Below, in pieces: positions 42,817 through 51,284 of a stretch of 64,000 bases of DNA. Origin of the DNA: JAFAGO01 sp031987605 (GTDB lineage: Bacteria; Bacteroidota; Bacteroidia; Flavobacteriales; Weeksellaceae). The position numbers and the translations under genes were made by a program. The stretch is taken from contig DALZZF010000009.1 in NCBI GenBank assembly GCA_031987605.1, positions 1 to 64,000 of the forward strand. The letters run 5' to 3'. Under the pieces are notes generated by a model. The model was not told where the DNA came from. It saw only the letters and a list, made by a program, of their open reading frames with translations, and did no database searches. Each line of letters starts with the position of its first letter. Within the stretch, counting starts at the first letter, position 1.

Positions 42817-44445
42817 ATGGATTTAGAATTCAACAAACGAGAAGATCAGAACAAACTTACCTTATCCCATATCCACCAACTTTTCAGTGAAATAAAAAAA
42901 GGCGGTGGCGAAAAAAGACTTCAAAAACTTCGTGATGAAGGAAAAATGACCGCTCGCGAACGTATTGAATATCTTCTTGATAAAAATTCAAAATCCATTG
43001 AAATCGGTGCTTTTGCAGGTTATGAAATGTACGAAGAACACGGTGGTTGCCCGAGCGCAGGCGTAGTTGTGGTCATGGGTTATGTTTCGGGAAGGCAATG
43101 TATTGTGGTTGCCAATGATGCATCAGTAAAAGCAGGAGCATGGTTTCCGATTACCGGGAAAAAGAATCTTCGAGCGCAGGAAATCGCCATGGAAAATCGT
43201 TTGCCAATTATTTATCTTGTTGATTCCGCAGGCGTTTATCTCCCGATGCAGGACGAAATTTTTCCGGACAAGGAACATTTCGGAAGAATCTTTCGCAACA
43301 ATGCAAAAATGAGTTCCATGGGAATTATCCAGATTTCTGCCGTGATGGGAAGTTGCGTTGCCGGTGGTGCCTATCTTCCGATTATGAGTGATGAAGCCAT
43401 GATTGTAGACAAAACCGGATCGATTTTTCTTGCAGGCAGCTATCTTGTAAAAGCCGCCATTGGCGAAAGTATCGACAACGAAACTTTAGGTGGAGCAACC
43501 ACGCACAGTTCAATTTCAGGAGTTACGGATTATAAAGCAAAGGATGATAAAGATGCGCTAAACAGAATCCGCGAAATCATGAAAAGCATCGGACATTTTG
43601 ATAAAGCCGGTTTCGACAGAATTGAAAGCCATCCACCAAAAGAAAATCCTGAAAACATTTTCGGTATTATGCCAGTTTCAAGAGCAGAACAGTACGATAC
43701 ATATGAAATTATTAAATGCTTGGTCGACCAATCTGAATTTGAAGAATATAAACCCGATTACGGAAAAACCATTATTTGCTGCACCGCCAGAATCGATGGT
43801 TGGAGCGTGGGAATTGTAGCCAATCAGCGGAAAATGGTAAAAAGCGGAAAAGGAGAAATGCAGTTCGGAGGTGTGATTTATTCCGATTCTGCTGATAAAG
43901 CAACCCGATTTATTGCCAACTGCAATCAGCGGAAAATTCCTTTGGTTTTTCTTCAGGATGTAACCGGATTCATGGTAGGTTCAAAATCAGAACAGGGCGG
44001 AATCATCAAAGATGGTGCAAAAATGGTAAATGCGGTTGCTAATTCTGTAGTCCCTAAATTTACAATTATTACCGGAAATTCATACGGAGCAGGAAATTAT
44101 GCCATGTGTGGAAAAGCCTATGATCCAAGATTAATTGTGGCTTGGCCTTGGGCAGATTTAGCAGTGATGGGTGGTGCGCAGGCTGCAAAAGTATTGGCAC
44201 AAATTCAGGAAGCAACTTTAAAAAAACAGGGCAAGCAGATTTCGGAGAAAGAACATCAGGAAATTCTGGATAGCATTTCAAAAAAATATCAGAAACAAAC
44301 CGAAGCCATTTATGCCGCAGCACGTTTGTGGACGGATGCAATCATTGATCCTACGCAAACAAGGAAATGGATTTCGATGGGAATTGAAGCTGCGAATCAT
44401 TCTCCGATTACGGAAAAATTCAATCTGGGAGTCATTCAGGTTTGA
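42817..44445 (+). CDS. Acyl-CoA carboxylase beta (carboxyltransferase) subunit, methylcrotonyl-CoA type
   Basis: A 542-residue carboxyltransferase with two crotonase-like halves. The sequence order YLVDSAGVYLPMQDEIFPDKEHFGRIF, MGSCVAGGAYLPIMSDEAMIV and GSIFLAGSYLVKAAIGE resembles the methylcrotonyl-CoA carboxylase branch (leucine breakdown) more than propionyl-CoA carboxylase. The second half carries CoA-site glycines (DVTGFMVGSKSEQGGIIKDGAKM; GNSYGAGNYAMCGKAYDPR). The biotin-carrying alpha subunit is not in the window. An acyl-CoA dehydrogenase and an acyl-CoA ligase follow within 4 kb, which suits an acyl-CoA catabolic neighbourhood but not one operon. Confidence 0.88.
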   Translation: MDLEFNKREDQNKLTLSHIHQLFSEIKKGGGEKRLQKLRDEGKMTARERIEYLLDKNSKSIEIGAFAGYEMYEEHGGCPSAGVVVVMGYVSGRQCIVVANDASVKAGAWFPITGKKNLRAQEIAMENRLPIIYLVDSAGVYLPMQDEIFPDKEHFGRIFRNNAKMSSMGIIQISAVMGSCVAGGAYLPIMSDEAMIVDKTGSIFLAGSYLVKAAIGESIDNETLGGATTHSSISGVTDYKAKDDKDALNRIREIMKSIGHFDKAGFDRIESHPPKENPENIFGIMPVSRAEQYDTYEIIKCLVDQSEFEEYKPDYGKTIICCTARIDGWSVGIVANQRKMVKSGKGEMQFGGVIYSDSADKATRFIANCNQRKIPLVFLQDVTGFMVGSKSEQGGIIKDGAKMVNAVANSVVPKFTIITGNSYGAGNYAMCGKAYDPRLIVAWPWADLAVMGGAQAAKVLAQIQEATLKKQGKQISEKEHQEILDSISKKYQKQTEAIYAAARLWTDAIIDPTQTRKWISMGIEAANHSPITEKFNLGVIQV

Positions 44446-44520
44446 TGAATACTTGTTGAAAATTAGTTTCAACTGAGATATTTCACCATCAGAAATATTA
44501 AGAACTCTCAAAAAATTTTT

Positions 44521-44528
44521 TATTTTTG
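44521..44528 (+). promoter_or_regulatory. -7 box upstream of the 207-aa secreted-protein gene
   Basis: TATTTTTG, exact TAnnTTTG match, 20 bases before the ATG at 44549. Confidence 0.45.
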
Positions 44529-44548
44529 GAACAAATAAAACACAACTT

Positions 44549-45172
44549 ATGAAAAGAATCTCTTTTGCCTCGTGCTTATTGCTGGGGTTTCTCGCGTACT
44601 CGCAATGTACAATCACAGGAAAAAATACCCTTGCAACCGGAAGTACAGAAGTTTTTGGAATTGAAAACGACAATGCACAATGCACCGATTGTCATCTTTG
44701 GACAACGGACTCAAAAAATATTCAAATTGAAAGTGATTTCCGAAAAAATACCATTTCTGTTAAATCTTTATCGGAAGGTAAGTCTGTGCTTTCATTATCA
44801 GTTTTAACATCGCAAGGCTTAGTTCAATGCAGTAAAAACATTGAGGTAGTTTCTAATTCAGCAAACAACATTGTTACGGGAAATACTCCACAAAAAGAAA
44901 CAGACTGTGATATTAACATTTATGATTATAAAGAGACCAAATATTCCGAAGGAATTGTTGGAGTTTTCCCAATTCCATCAACCAGCACTTATCAATATAC
45001 CTGGACAGCGGTTTATCGGAATGGTGATGAAAAAAAATCTACGGAAAAGGTTCCACAATTTCCCTATTCTAAAGAAAATGGTATTACAACGATAAAGCTT
45101 CAGGCAGTATCTTCAAAATGCATCAAGAATTCCTCCAAAACCTATGAAGCCAATTTTTGGAAATATTTTTAG
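44549..45172 (+). CDS. Secreted Cys-containing protein of unknown function, 207 aa
   Basis: Signal peptide MKRISFASCLLLGFLAYSQ, followed by an Ig/PKD-like beta-rich region (CTITGKNTLATGSTEVFGIENDNAQC) with paired cysteines (QCTDCHLW, QCSKN, DCDIN, KCIKN) that could form disulfides outside the cytoplasm. No T9SS sorting domain and no enzymatic motif. It has its own -7 box and terminator, so it is probably expressed alone. Function unknown. Confidence 0.65.
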   Translation: MKRISFASCLLLGFLAYSQCTITGKNTLATGSTEVFGIENDNAQCTDCHLWTTDSKNIQIESDFRKNTISVKSLSEGKSVLSLSVLTSQGLVQCSKNIEVVSNSANNIVTGNTPQKETDCDINIYDYKETKYSEGIVGVFPIPSTSTYQYTWTAVYRNGDEKKSTEKVPQFPYSKENGITTIKLQAVSSKCIKNSSKTYEANFWKYF

Positions 45173-45174
45173 AG

Positions 45175-45208
45175 AAAAAAAGGGATTTCTTTTTAGAATC
45201 CCTTTTTT
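45175..45208. terminator. Bidirectional intrinsic terminator
   Basis: Stem AAAAAAGGGATT/AATCCCTTTTTT between the convergent 207-aa and 121-aa genes. Confidence 0.85.
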
Positions 45209-45223
45209 ATTTTAAATATGTTT

Positions 45224-45589
45224 TTATTTCATATTGACCACACGGTCAACCACAAATTTGGTATTTCCTCTCCAAGGAATTGCGCCATGATATTCTTTGT
45301 AATGAAGATCGAAATATTTTCCGCTATTGTTTTCCAACTGCTGAAAAACGGCTTCATTTTCAATGGAAAATTCAAACTCGTAACTGGTCAGATTTCCGGT
45401 TTTAGGATTTCCGCCAAAGCCCTGCTGAATGAGTTTGCCTTCATAGGTTTTGAAAACATTTCCTTTTCGAACGGCGTAATTCAAATATCCGGATTTTACT
45501 CCTTCACCGAACACAAAAAAATATTTGTACCAAACGAATCCTCCCAAAAGAATAAGGATCGCAATAAGAGTAATCCAAAGATATTTCAT
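45224..45589 (-). CDS. Small membrane-anchored protein of unknown function, 121 aa
   Basis: N-terminal hydrophobic anchor (YLWITLIAILILLGGFVWYKYFFVF), then a small beta-rich domain (GVKSGYLNYAVRKGNVFKTYEGKLIQ ... FSIENEAVFQQLENNSGKYFDLHYKEYHGAIPWRGNTKFVVDRV). I recall relatives across Bacteroidota that are sometimes labelled '6-phosphogluconate dehydrogenase'; nothing here supports an enzyme of that size or fold. It lies 36 bases downstream of the acyl-CoA dehydrogenase on the same strand and may be co-transcribed. Confidence 0.7.
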   Translation of the reverse strand: MKYLWITLIAILILLGGFVWYKYFFVFGEGVKSGYLNYAVRKGNVFKTYEGKLIQQGFGGNPKTGNLTSYEFEFSIENEAVFQQLENNSGKYFDLHYKEYHGAIPWRGNTKFVVDRVVNMK

Positions 45590-45625
45590 ACGTGTCTTTT
45601 TTAAAATTTATTCAAACTTAAGAAA

Positions 45626-46768
45626 TTATTTCTTCGCAATCGCTCTTGAGATTACAATTTTCTGGATTTCTGATGTTCCTTCGTAAATCTGGGTAATTTT
45701 TGCATCGCGCATCATACGTTCCACATGGTATTCTTTCACATAACCGTAACCTCCGTGAATTTGTACTGCTTCTACCGAAGTATCCATTGCCACTTGAGAG
45801 GCATAGAGTTTTGCCATTGCACCGCTTTCGGAAATATCTTTTCCTTCATCTTTTTCAGCGGCCGCTTTCCACACGAGCATTCTGGCTGCGGTAACTTGTG
45901 TATGCATGTCCGCTAGTTTAAAAGCAATTGCCTGATGATTGATGATTTCAGTACCGAAGGCTTTTCTTACTTTTGCATATTGAAGAGCCAGTTCATAAGC
46001 ACCGGCAGCAATTCCCAATGCCTGAGAAGCAATTCCGATTCTGCCACCATTCAAAACGGCCATTGCAAAATTAAAACCGAAACCATCTTCACCAATTCTG
46101 TTTTCTTTCGGAACTTTCACATCGGTGAATAATAAAGAATGTGTGTCGCTTCCGCGGATTCCCAGTTTATCTTCTTTAGGTCCGATTTCAAATCCTTCCC
46201 ATCCTCTTTCCACGATAAACGCGTTGATTCCTTTGTGTTTTTTCTCCGGATGCGTTTGGGCAATTACGATATAATAAGTTGCACGTCCACCATTGGTAAT
46301 CCAGTTTTTGGTACCGTTTAATAAATAATAATCTCCTTTATCCTCCGCTGTGGTATGTTGAGAAGTCGCATCAGAACCGGCTTCCGGCTCTGAAAGTGCA
46401 AAAGCACCCACCACTTCACCGCTTGCCAATGGAACTAAATATTTTTGTTTTTGTTCTTCGCTCGCATATTTATCGAGTCCGGTACAAACAAGTGAATTAT
46501 TTACAGACATGATTACCGCAGCAGAAGCATCTACTTTTGCAATTTCTTCCATTGCCACAACATACGATATTGCATCCATTCCGGAACCACCATATTCCGG
46601 TGCTACCATCATGCCTAAAAATCCGAGATCAGCCATTTTTCTCACTAATTCTTCCGGAAATTTCTGGTCGCGGTCTCTTTCAATAACGCCGGGTAAAAGT
46701 TCTGTTTTTGCAAAGTCTCTTGCAGCCTGCTGAATCATTAACTGCTCTTCTGATAGATTAAAATCCAT
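45626..46768 (-). CDS. Acyl-CoA dehydrogenase (short-chain type)
   Basis: A 380-residue FAD flavoenzyme. N-terminal helical domain (DFNLSEEQLMIQQAARDFAKTEL), the FAD/substrate loop GAFALSEPEAGSDATSQHTTA, the WITNGGRA segment, and the C-terminal QIHGGYGYVKEYHVERMMRDAKITQIYEGTSEIQ with the catalytic glutamate in YEGTSEIQ. This Glu position is that of short/medium-chain enzymes rather than of isovaleryl-CoA dehydrogenase. It oxidises acyl-CoA to the 2-enoyl-CoA, passing electrons to ETF. Divergent from the acyl-CoA ligase, 136 bases apart. Confidence 0.95.
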   Translation of the reverse strand: MDFNLSEEQLMIQQAARDFAKTELLPGVIERDRDQKFPEELVRKMADLGFLGMMVAPEYGGSGMDAISYVVAMEEIAKVDASAAVIMSVNNSLVCTGLDKYASEEQKQKYLVPLASGEVVGAFALSEPEAGSDATSQHTTAEDKGDYYLLNGTKNWITNGGRATYYIVIAQTHPEKKHKGINAFIVERGWEGFEIGPKEDKLGIRGSDTHSLLFTDVKVPKENRIGEDGFGFNFAMAVLNGGRIGIASQALGIAAGAYELALQYAKVRKAFGTEIINHQAIAFKLADMHTQVTAARMLVWKAAAEKDEGKDISESGAMAKLYASQVAMDTSVEAVQIHGGYGYVKEYHVERMMRDAKITQIYEGTSEIQKIVISRAIAKK

Positions 46769-46904
46769 TTTTTGTTAGGGTTTATTTATAAGGTTTGTAT
46801 GCTCGTAAATTTACAATTTCTTCTATAATCTTAAAATATTTTTTTTTTGGTAGGTTTCCAAAAAATTTTATATTTACCAATTACATCCCTTTTATAAGAT
46901 AATT

Positions 46905-48677
46905 ATGATATTTACAAGACTATTTGATATTGCCCATTTTGCGGCAAATAATCTTCCTAACAGCGATATGTTCGTTACGAAATACCATGGAGAATGGAAA
47001 AAAACCTCATCGGCAGAATTTATTGGTTTATCCAACCAGTTTTCCCGCGGACTGATTAAATTAGGAATAAAACCCGGAGATAAAATTGCCATTATCACCA
47101 GCAATACCCGTACAGAATGGGCGGTTGTGGATATGGGCAGTTTACAGATCGGCGTGATTACCGTTCCGGTTTACCCCACGATTGCGCCGGCAGATTATGA
47201 ATTTATTTTCAACAATGCGGAGGTAAAATTCTGTTTTGTTTCGGATCGTGATCTCTATGATAAAGTAGCACAGATAAAAGATCAGGTTCCGAGTTTGCAG
47301 GGTGTTTTTTCATTCGATAATATTGATAGTATTCCGAACTGGAAGGAAATTCTGGATTTAGGCGTTGATGATTCTACACAAAGCGAAGTGGAAGATATCA
47401 GCAAAACCATCAATCCTACGGATTTGGCAACCATTATCTATACTTCCGGAACTACCGGAAAACCAAAAGGAGTAATGCTTTCTCATGATAATATTGTTTC
47501 TAATATTAAAGGTTCGGATGAACGCATTCCGCTAAAACCAAATTTCGATTACAAAGAAGCACGTTCCCTGAGTTTCCTGCCGATTTGCCATATTTTTGAG
47601 AGAATGCTTTTCTACCTATATCAAAGTAAGGGAATTTCAATTTATTTCGCCGAAAGCGTTGATAAAATGGGGGAAAACATTAAAGAAGTAAAACCTCATT
47701 ATATGACGGTGGTTCCAAGACTTCTGGAAAAAGTTTACGATAAAATTTATGATAAAGGTGTTTCGTCAGGCGGTTTGAAAGCAAAAATTTTTCTTTGGGC
47801 ACTTAGTGTAAATGAAGCGAAAAAAGGCATTTCAAAACCAAGCGGACTTAAGGAAATTATTGCCGATAAACTGGTGTTTAAAAAATGGAGAGAAGGACTT
47901 GGTGGTGAGTTAACGACTTTGGTTTCCGGATCTGCAGCCTTATCTCCGCGACTGAATAAAATTTTCCAGAATGCAGGAATTCCTGTGCTGGAAGGATATG
48001 GACTAACAGAAACGTCTCCTGTAATTTCTGTAAATTCATTTGGAAAGATAAAAGTAGGTTCGGTTGGTCATCCTTTAAAAAATGTTCAGGTAAAAATTCA
48101 GGAAGACGGAGAAATTACAGTAAAAGGACCTTCTGTCTTTTTAGGTTATTATAAAAATGAGGAGCAAACCAAGGAAACATTCACCGAAGACGGATATTTT
48201 AAAACCGGCGACATCGGCCATATCGACAGCGAAGGCTATTTACTTATTACCGACCGGAAAAAAGAAATGTTCAAAACTTCCGGCGGAAAATATGTTGCCC
48301 CGCAAATTATTGAAAACCTCGCAAAGGCTTCAAAATTCATCGAGCAATTAATGGTGGTGGGCGATGGCGAAAAAATGCCTTGCGCCATTGTACAGCCCGA
48401 TTATGTTTTTGCAAAAAACTGGGCAGAACTTCACCATTTAAACATTGGTAAAACACCACAGGAAATGTCTCAAAGCCCTGAACTGAAAGCCAGAATCGAA
48501 AAAGAAATCGAAAAAATAAACAACGATCTGGGCAATTGGGAAAAAATTAAAAAAATTGAACTTTCCCCGGAAATATGGAGCATTGAAGGAGGTGAACTTA
48601 CGCCTACTTTAAAACTGAAAAGAAAAATAATCAAGGAAAAATATCTTGATTTGTACAACAGAATGTACGGGCATTAA
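46905..48677 (+). CDS. Long-chain-fatty-acid--CoA ligase / AMP-binding protein
   Basis: A 590-residue adenylate-forming enzyme. Key motifs: TIIYTSGTTGKPKGVMLSHDN (P-loop), the long-chain ACS linker region SFLPICHIFERM, LEGYGLTETSPVISVN, GYFKTGDIGHIDSEGYLLITDRKKEMFKTSGGKYVAPQ (hinge/linker), and the C-terminal lysine region TPTLKLKRKIIKEKY. This organisation is that of FadD/FAA-type long-chain acyl-CoA synthetases. It activates exogenous fatty acids for beta-oxidation or lipid synthesis. Upstream TATATTTA is a near match to the -7 box. Confidence 0.93.
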   Translation: MIFTRLFDIAHFAANNLPNSDMFVTKYHGEWKKTSSAEFIGLSNQFSRGLIKLGIKPGDKIAIITSNTRTEWAVVDMGSLQIGVITVPVYPTIAPADYEFIFNNAEVKFCFVSDRDLYDKVAQIKDQVPSLQGVFSFDNIDSIPNWKEILDLGVDDSTQSEVEDISKTINPTDLATIIYTSGTTGKPKGVMLSHDNIVSNIKGSDERIPLKPNFDYKEARSLSFLPICHIFERMLFYLYQSKGISIYFAESVDKMGENIKEVKPHYMTVVPRLLEKVYDKIYDKGVSSGGLKAKIFLWALSVNEAKKGISKPSGLKEIIADKLVFKKWREGLGGELTTLVSGSAALSPRLNKIFQNAGIPVLEGYGLTETSPVISVNSFGKIKVGSVGHPLKNVQVKIQEDGEITVKGPSVFLGYYKNEEQTKETFTEDGYFKTGDIGHIDSEGYLLITDRKKEMFKTSGGKYVAPQIIENLAKASKFIEQLMVVGDGEKMPCAIVQPDYVFAKNWAELHHLNIGKTPQEMSQSPELKARIEKEIEKINNDLGNWEKIKKIELSPEIWSIEGGELTPTLKLKRKIIKEKYLDLYNRMYGH

Positions 48678-48696
48678 TTGTCCCCCGCTTTATATA

Positions 48697-48840
48697 ATAA
48701 ACGACTTGTATATTTTCTGTCTTGTTTCCTCACCCCCAACCCCTTTGCCTCTTTCTTTTTCTTTTTTTTTAAGGAATCGGCGAATCCTTTGGATTTCCAA
48801 AGGAGAGGGGAGCTGAAACCGCATATACTTATTTCGTTTA
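48697..48840 (+). repeat. Dispersed ~140-bp element, copy 2 (first copy at 18430)
   Basis: CTTGTTTCCTCACCCCCAACCCC, then TTTCTTTTTCTTTTTTTTTAAGGAATCGGCGAATCC and a hairpin CCTTTGGA-TT-TCCAAAGG, ending CGCATATACTTATTTCGTTTA. It matches copy 1 in order and most bases, is in the same orientation, and again lies 3' of a plus-strand gene. Confidence 0.8.
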
Positions 48841-48852
48841 ATATATAATACA

Positions 48853-48883
48853 GCATCGGCGGAACCAAAGGTTCCGCCGATGC
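48853..48883. terminator. 14-bp perfect GC-rich hairpin
   Basis: GCATCGGCGGAACC-AAA-GGTTCCGCCGATGC between the convergent acyl-CoA ligase and coiled-coil genes. No T run follows, so it may be a REP-type element that acts as a roadblock or mRNA stabiliser rather than a classic terminator. Confidence 0.6.
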
Positions 48884-48909
48884 TCGTATATGGATATTGC
48901 AGTAAATTC

Positions 48910-49692
48910 TTAACTGAATTTAATCACATCTTTCATTTTGTCGGTTTCTTCGTTTACCAACTCTTCATCCACCAGAATTTTTCCGGAATGCTCATCGATA
49001 ATAATTTTCTTTCTCTGCGCAATTTCCATCTGTTTTTGTGGCGGAATGGTAAAGAATGAACCTTTTGCAGCACCTCTTTCCAAGCCTACAACCGCCAGTC
49101 CGTTTATAGAACTTGTACGGATTCTGTTGTAGGAAGCCAGAAGTCTTTCGTCGATTTTTTCAGAAAATTCCTTGGATTTTTCAATCAGATAATCTTCTTC
49201 TTTCTGTGTTTCGGCAATCAGGTCATTCAATTCATTTTTCTTGAATTTCAAATGTTCTTTCAATTGCCCGATCTTCGTATTCAGTTCGTCCAGCGTTTCT
49301 TCTTTATGAGAAATTTTAGCACCAAATTCTTTAATTTTCTTTTCAGCAAGCTGAATTTCAAGTTCCTGGAATTCCACTTCTTTTCCCAAGGCTTCAAATT
49401 CTTTATTGTTTCTTACGTTATCCTGCTGGCTTTTATATTTTTCAATTAAACTTTTAGAATGATTAATCACCTCATTTTTGGTGCTGATTTCATCATTCTG
49501 TTCTTTAATTTCCTGCTGAAATTTTTCCGCTCTTTTTTCAAGTCCGGCAATTTCAATTTCCAAATCTTCCACTTCAATTGGTAATTCACCTCTTGTATTT
49601 CTGATATCATCCAATCTGGAATCAATGATCTGAAGATCATAAAGCGCTCTTAGCTTTTCTTCCACGAGAATGTCGTTTGTTTTCTTAGCCAT
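48910..49692 (-). CDS. Coiled-coil 'zinc ribbon domain' family protein lacking the zinc cysteines
   Basis: A 260-residue protein: long antiparallel coiled coil (about 10-190, rich in Glu/Lys heptads) followed by a short C-terminal domain (INGLAVVGLERGAAKGSFFTIPPQKQMEIAQRKKIIIDEHSGKILVDEE). This is the layout of the bacterial C4-type zinc ribbon (CT398/DUF164-like) family, whose C-terminal half normally holds two Cys pairs. There is not one cysteine in this protein, so the ribbon is metal-free. It lies 3 bases downstream of the Nif3-like gene, a pairing I recall as conserved in Bacteroidota. Molecular function unknown. Confidence 0.85.
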   Translation of the reverse strand: MAKKTNDILVEEKLRALYDLQIIDSRLDDIRNTRGELPIEVEDLEIEIAGLEKRAEKFQQEIKEQNDEISTKNEVINHSKSLIEKYKSQQDNVRNNKEFEALGKEVEFQELEIQLAEKKIKEFGAKISHKEETLDELNTKIGQLKEHLKFKKNELNDLIAETQKEEDYLIEKSKEFSEKIDERLLASYNRIRTSSINGLAVVGLERGAAKGSFFTIPPQKQMEIAQRKKIIIDEHSGKILVDEELVNEETDKMKDVIKFS

Positions 49693-49695
49693 ATT

Positions 49696-50793
49696 TTAAA
49701 TAAAGTAGTTTACGGAATTGGTATTTTCTCTCGATTTTGAGATTGCAAATTTAGTAAATTTTTCCGATAAAAGTTCAAATAATTGTTGAGTTACAAATTG
49801 TTCCGACTCAAAATGACCAATATCGCAGAATAAGATTTTATTTTCAGCCTGATAGAAATCGTGATATTTCACATCGCCCGTTATATACGCATCGCAACCC
49901 ACACTTTTTGCAGCAGAAATTCCACTGGCACCGCTTCCGCCAAGCACACCGATTTTTTTAATTTTTTTTCCTGTAAAAGAAGAATGACGGATCACTTTCA
50001 GATGAAAACGTTCTTTCACAAATTTTAAAAATGCTTCCTCTTCCATTTCAGTTTCCAGTTCTCCGAATCTGCCAAGACCGAGAAAATGATTTTCGTTTTC
50101 CAGAGCATAAATCTGATAAGCCACTTCTTCATAAGGATGGGCTTTTTTTACGGAAGTAAGCACTGCATTTAATTTGAATTTTTCAAAAATTGAAGAAATC
50201 ATCACCTCATCTGCGTTTTCACGTATATTCTGTGAACCGGAAAACGGATCTGAACCTTCCAAAGGACGAAATGTTCCGGCTCCGCTAATCGTAAAACTGC
50301 ATTCATCATAAAAACCGATATTTCCTGCTCCAGCCTGAAAAAGGGCCTCTTTCACCGCTTCCGCATAATCTTTTGGAACATAGACGGAAAGTTGCATTAA
50401 ATCAGATTTCTTGGGCATCAGAATTTTTTGGTTCTTCAATCCTAAAGCTTCGCAGATTCCGAAATTTACTCCAAAATAATCATTATCAAACGCTGTGTGA
50501 ACCGCAAAAATTCCGATTTTATTTTCAATGGCTTTCAAAACGATACGCTCCACATAATTTTTTCCGGTAATGGATTTCAATCCTGAAAAAATAATCGGAT
50601 GAAAAGCCACAATAAGATTATGATTCAGCCGAATAGCCTCATCAATAACCGATTCCAAAGCATCATGACATACCAGAATACCCGAAATTTCATATTCAGG
50701 ATTTCCACAAAGCAAACCAACATTATCAAAATCCTCCGCCTGCTTTAAAGGAATGATCTTCTGAAAATCATTAACAAAATCTTTTATTTTCAT
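49696..50793 (-). CDS. Nif3-like dinuclear metal centre hexameric protein (YqfO type)
   Basis: A 365-residue protein of the NIF3/YqfO family (also annotated GTP cyclohydrolase I type 2-like). N-terminal half: FVNDFQKIIPLKQAEDFDNVGLLCG and HPIIFSGLKSI (metal-ligand His); C-terminal half: GGSGASGISAAKSVGCDAYITGDVKYHDF and DIGHFESEQF, with the ligand His and Glu. The middle inserted PII-like domain (about 130-240, MQLSVYVPKDYAEAVKEALFQAG...HPYEEVAYQIY) marks the long bacterial form. Forms a toroidal hexamer with a di-metal site; cellular role unresolved. Co-transcribed with the coiled-coil gene (3-base gap). Confidence 0.93.
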   Translation of the reverse strand: MKIKDFVNDFQKIIPLKQAEDFDNVGLLCGNPEYEISGILVCHDALESVIDEAIRLNHNLIVAFHPIIFSGLKSITGKNYVERIVLKAIENKIGIFAVHTAFDNDYFGVNFGICEALGLKNQKILMPKKSDLMQLSVYVPKDYAEAVKEALFQAGAGNIGFYDECSFTISGAGTFRPLEGSDPFSGSQNIRENADEVMISSIFEKFKLNAVLTSVKKAHPYEEVAYQIYALENENHFLGLGRFGELETEMEEEAFLKFVKERFHLKVIRHSSFTGKKIKKIGVLGGSGASGISAAKSVGCDAYITGDVKYHDFYQAENKILFCDIGHFESEQFVTQQLFELLSEKFTKFAISKSRENTNSVNYFI

Positions 50794-50826
50794 ATTTAAA
50801 AACTAAATAGAATTTATTTGTACTAT

Positions 50827-51279
50827 TTATTTGATAAACAGTCGCTCATCAAAATTAAATTTCTCCACTTTTTTCACCTTTACTTTCCCAAAATCCGGAT
50901 GCCGAGGATTAATCAGAAAATTAAATTCACCCTGAACTGCCGCCGAAGGAACTTTTAATACCAGTTTTTTCCGATCGGCAATAAATTTGTCCCCGAGTTT
51001 TTGCGTATCATCAGGATGAGGGAAAACATTCCAGTTGGAAGGCATACGCTTCACCTCCACTATTGAATCTTCGGGAATTTCAATATGAACCAGACAATAA
51101 TCCACCGGAAGAATTCCCAACGGAATATGAACCGCAATTTCTGCAACACAAAGCGCAATAGATTGCCCTGTATACAACATTGCAACACCTTTACTATTCC
51201 AACGGCCGCCAGCGATTTCCGCACCTTTTCCGCTTACATCGTTTGCATATATTTTTTTTGAAAGCCGATAAACAATCAT
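50827..51279 (-). CDS. RES-domain toxin (NAD-degrading family)
   Basis: A 150-residue RES-family protein. The three eponymous residues are placed as expected: Arg in GGRWNSKGVAMLYTG, Glu in CVAEIAVH, and Ser in VPSAAVQGEFNFLINPRHPDF. By family knowledge (MbcT, Res, ParT) these enzymes degrade NAD+ by phosphorolysis or ADP-ribosylate target proteins, arresting growth until neutralised by the Xre/MbcA/ParS antitoxin. The cognate antitoxin gene lies 5 bases upstream. All three residues are intact, so the toxin is probably functional. Confidence 0.92.
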   Translation of the reverse strand: MIVYRLSKKIYANDVSGKGAEIAGGRWNSKGVAMLYTGQSIALCVAEIAVHIPLGILPVDYCLVHIEIPEDSIVEVKRMPSNWNVFPHPDDTQKLGDKFIADRKKLVLKVPSAAVQGEFNFLINPRHPDFGKVKVKKVEKFNFDERLFIK

Positions 51280-51284
51280 AAAAA

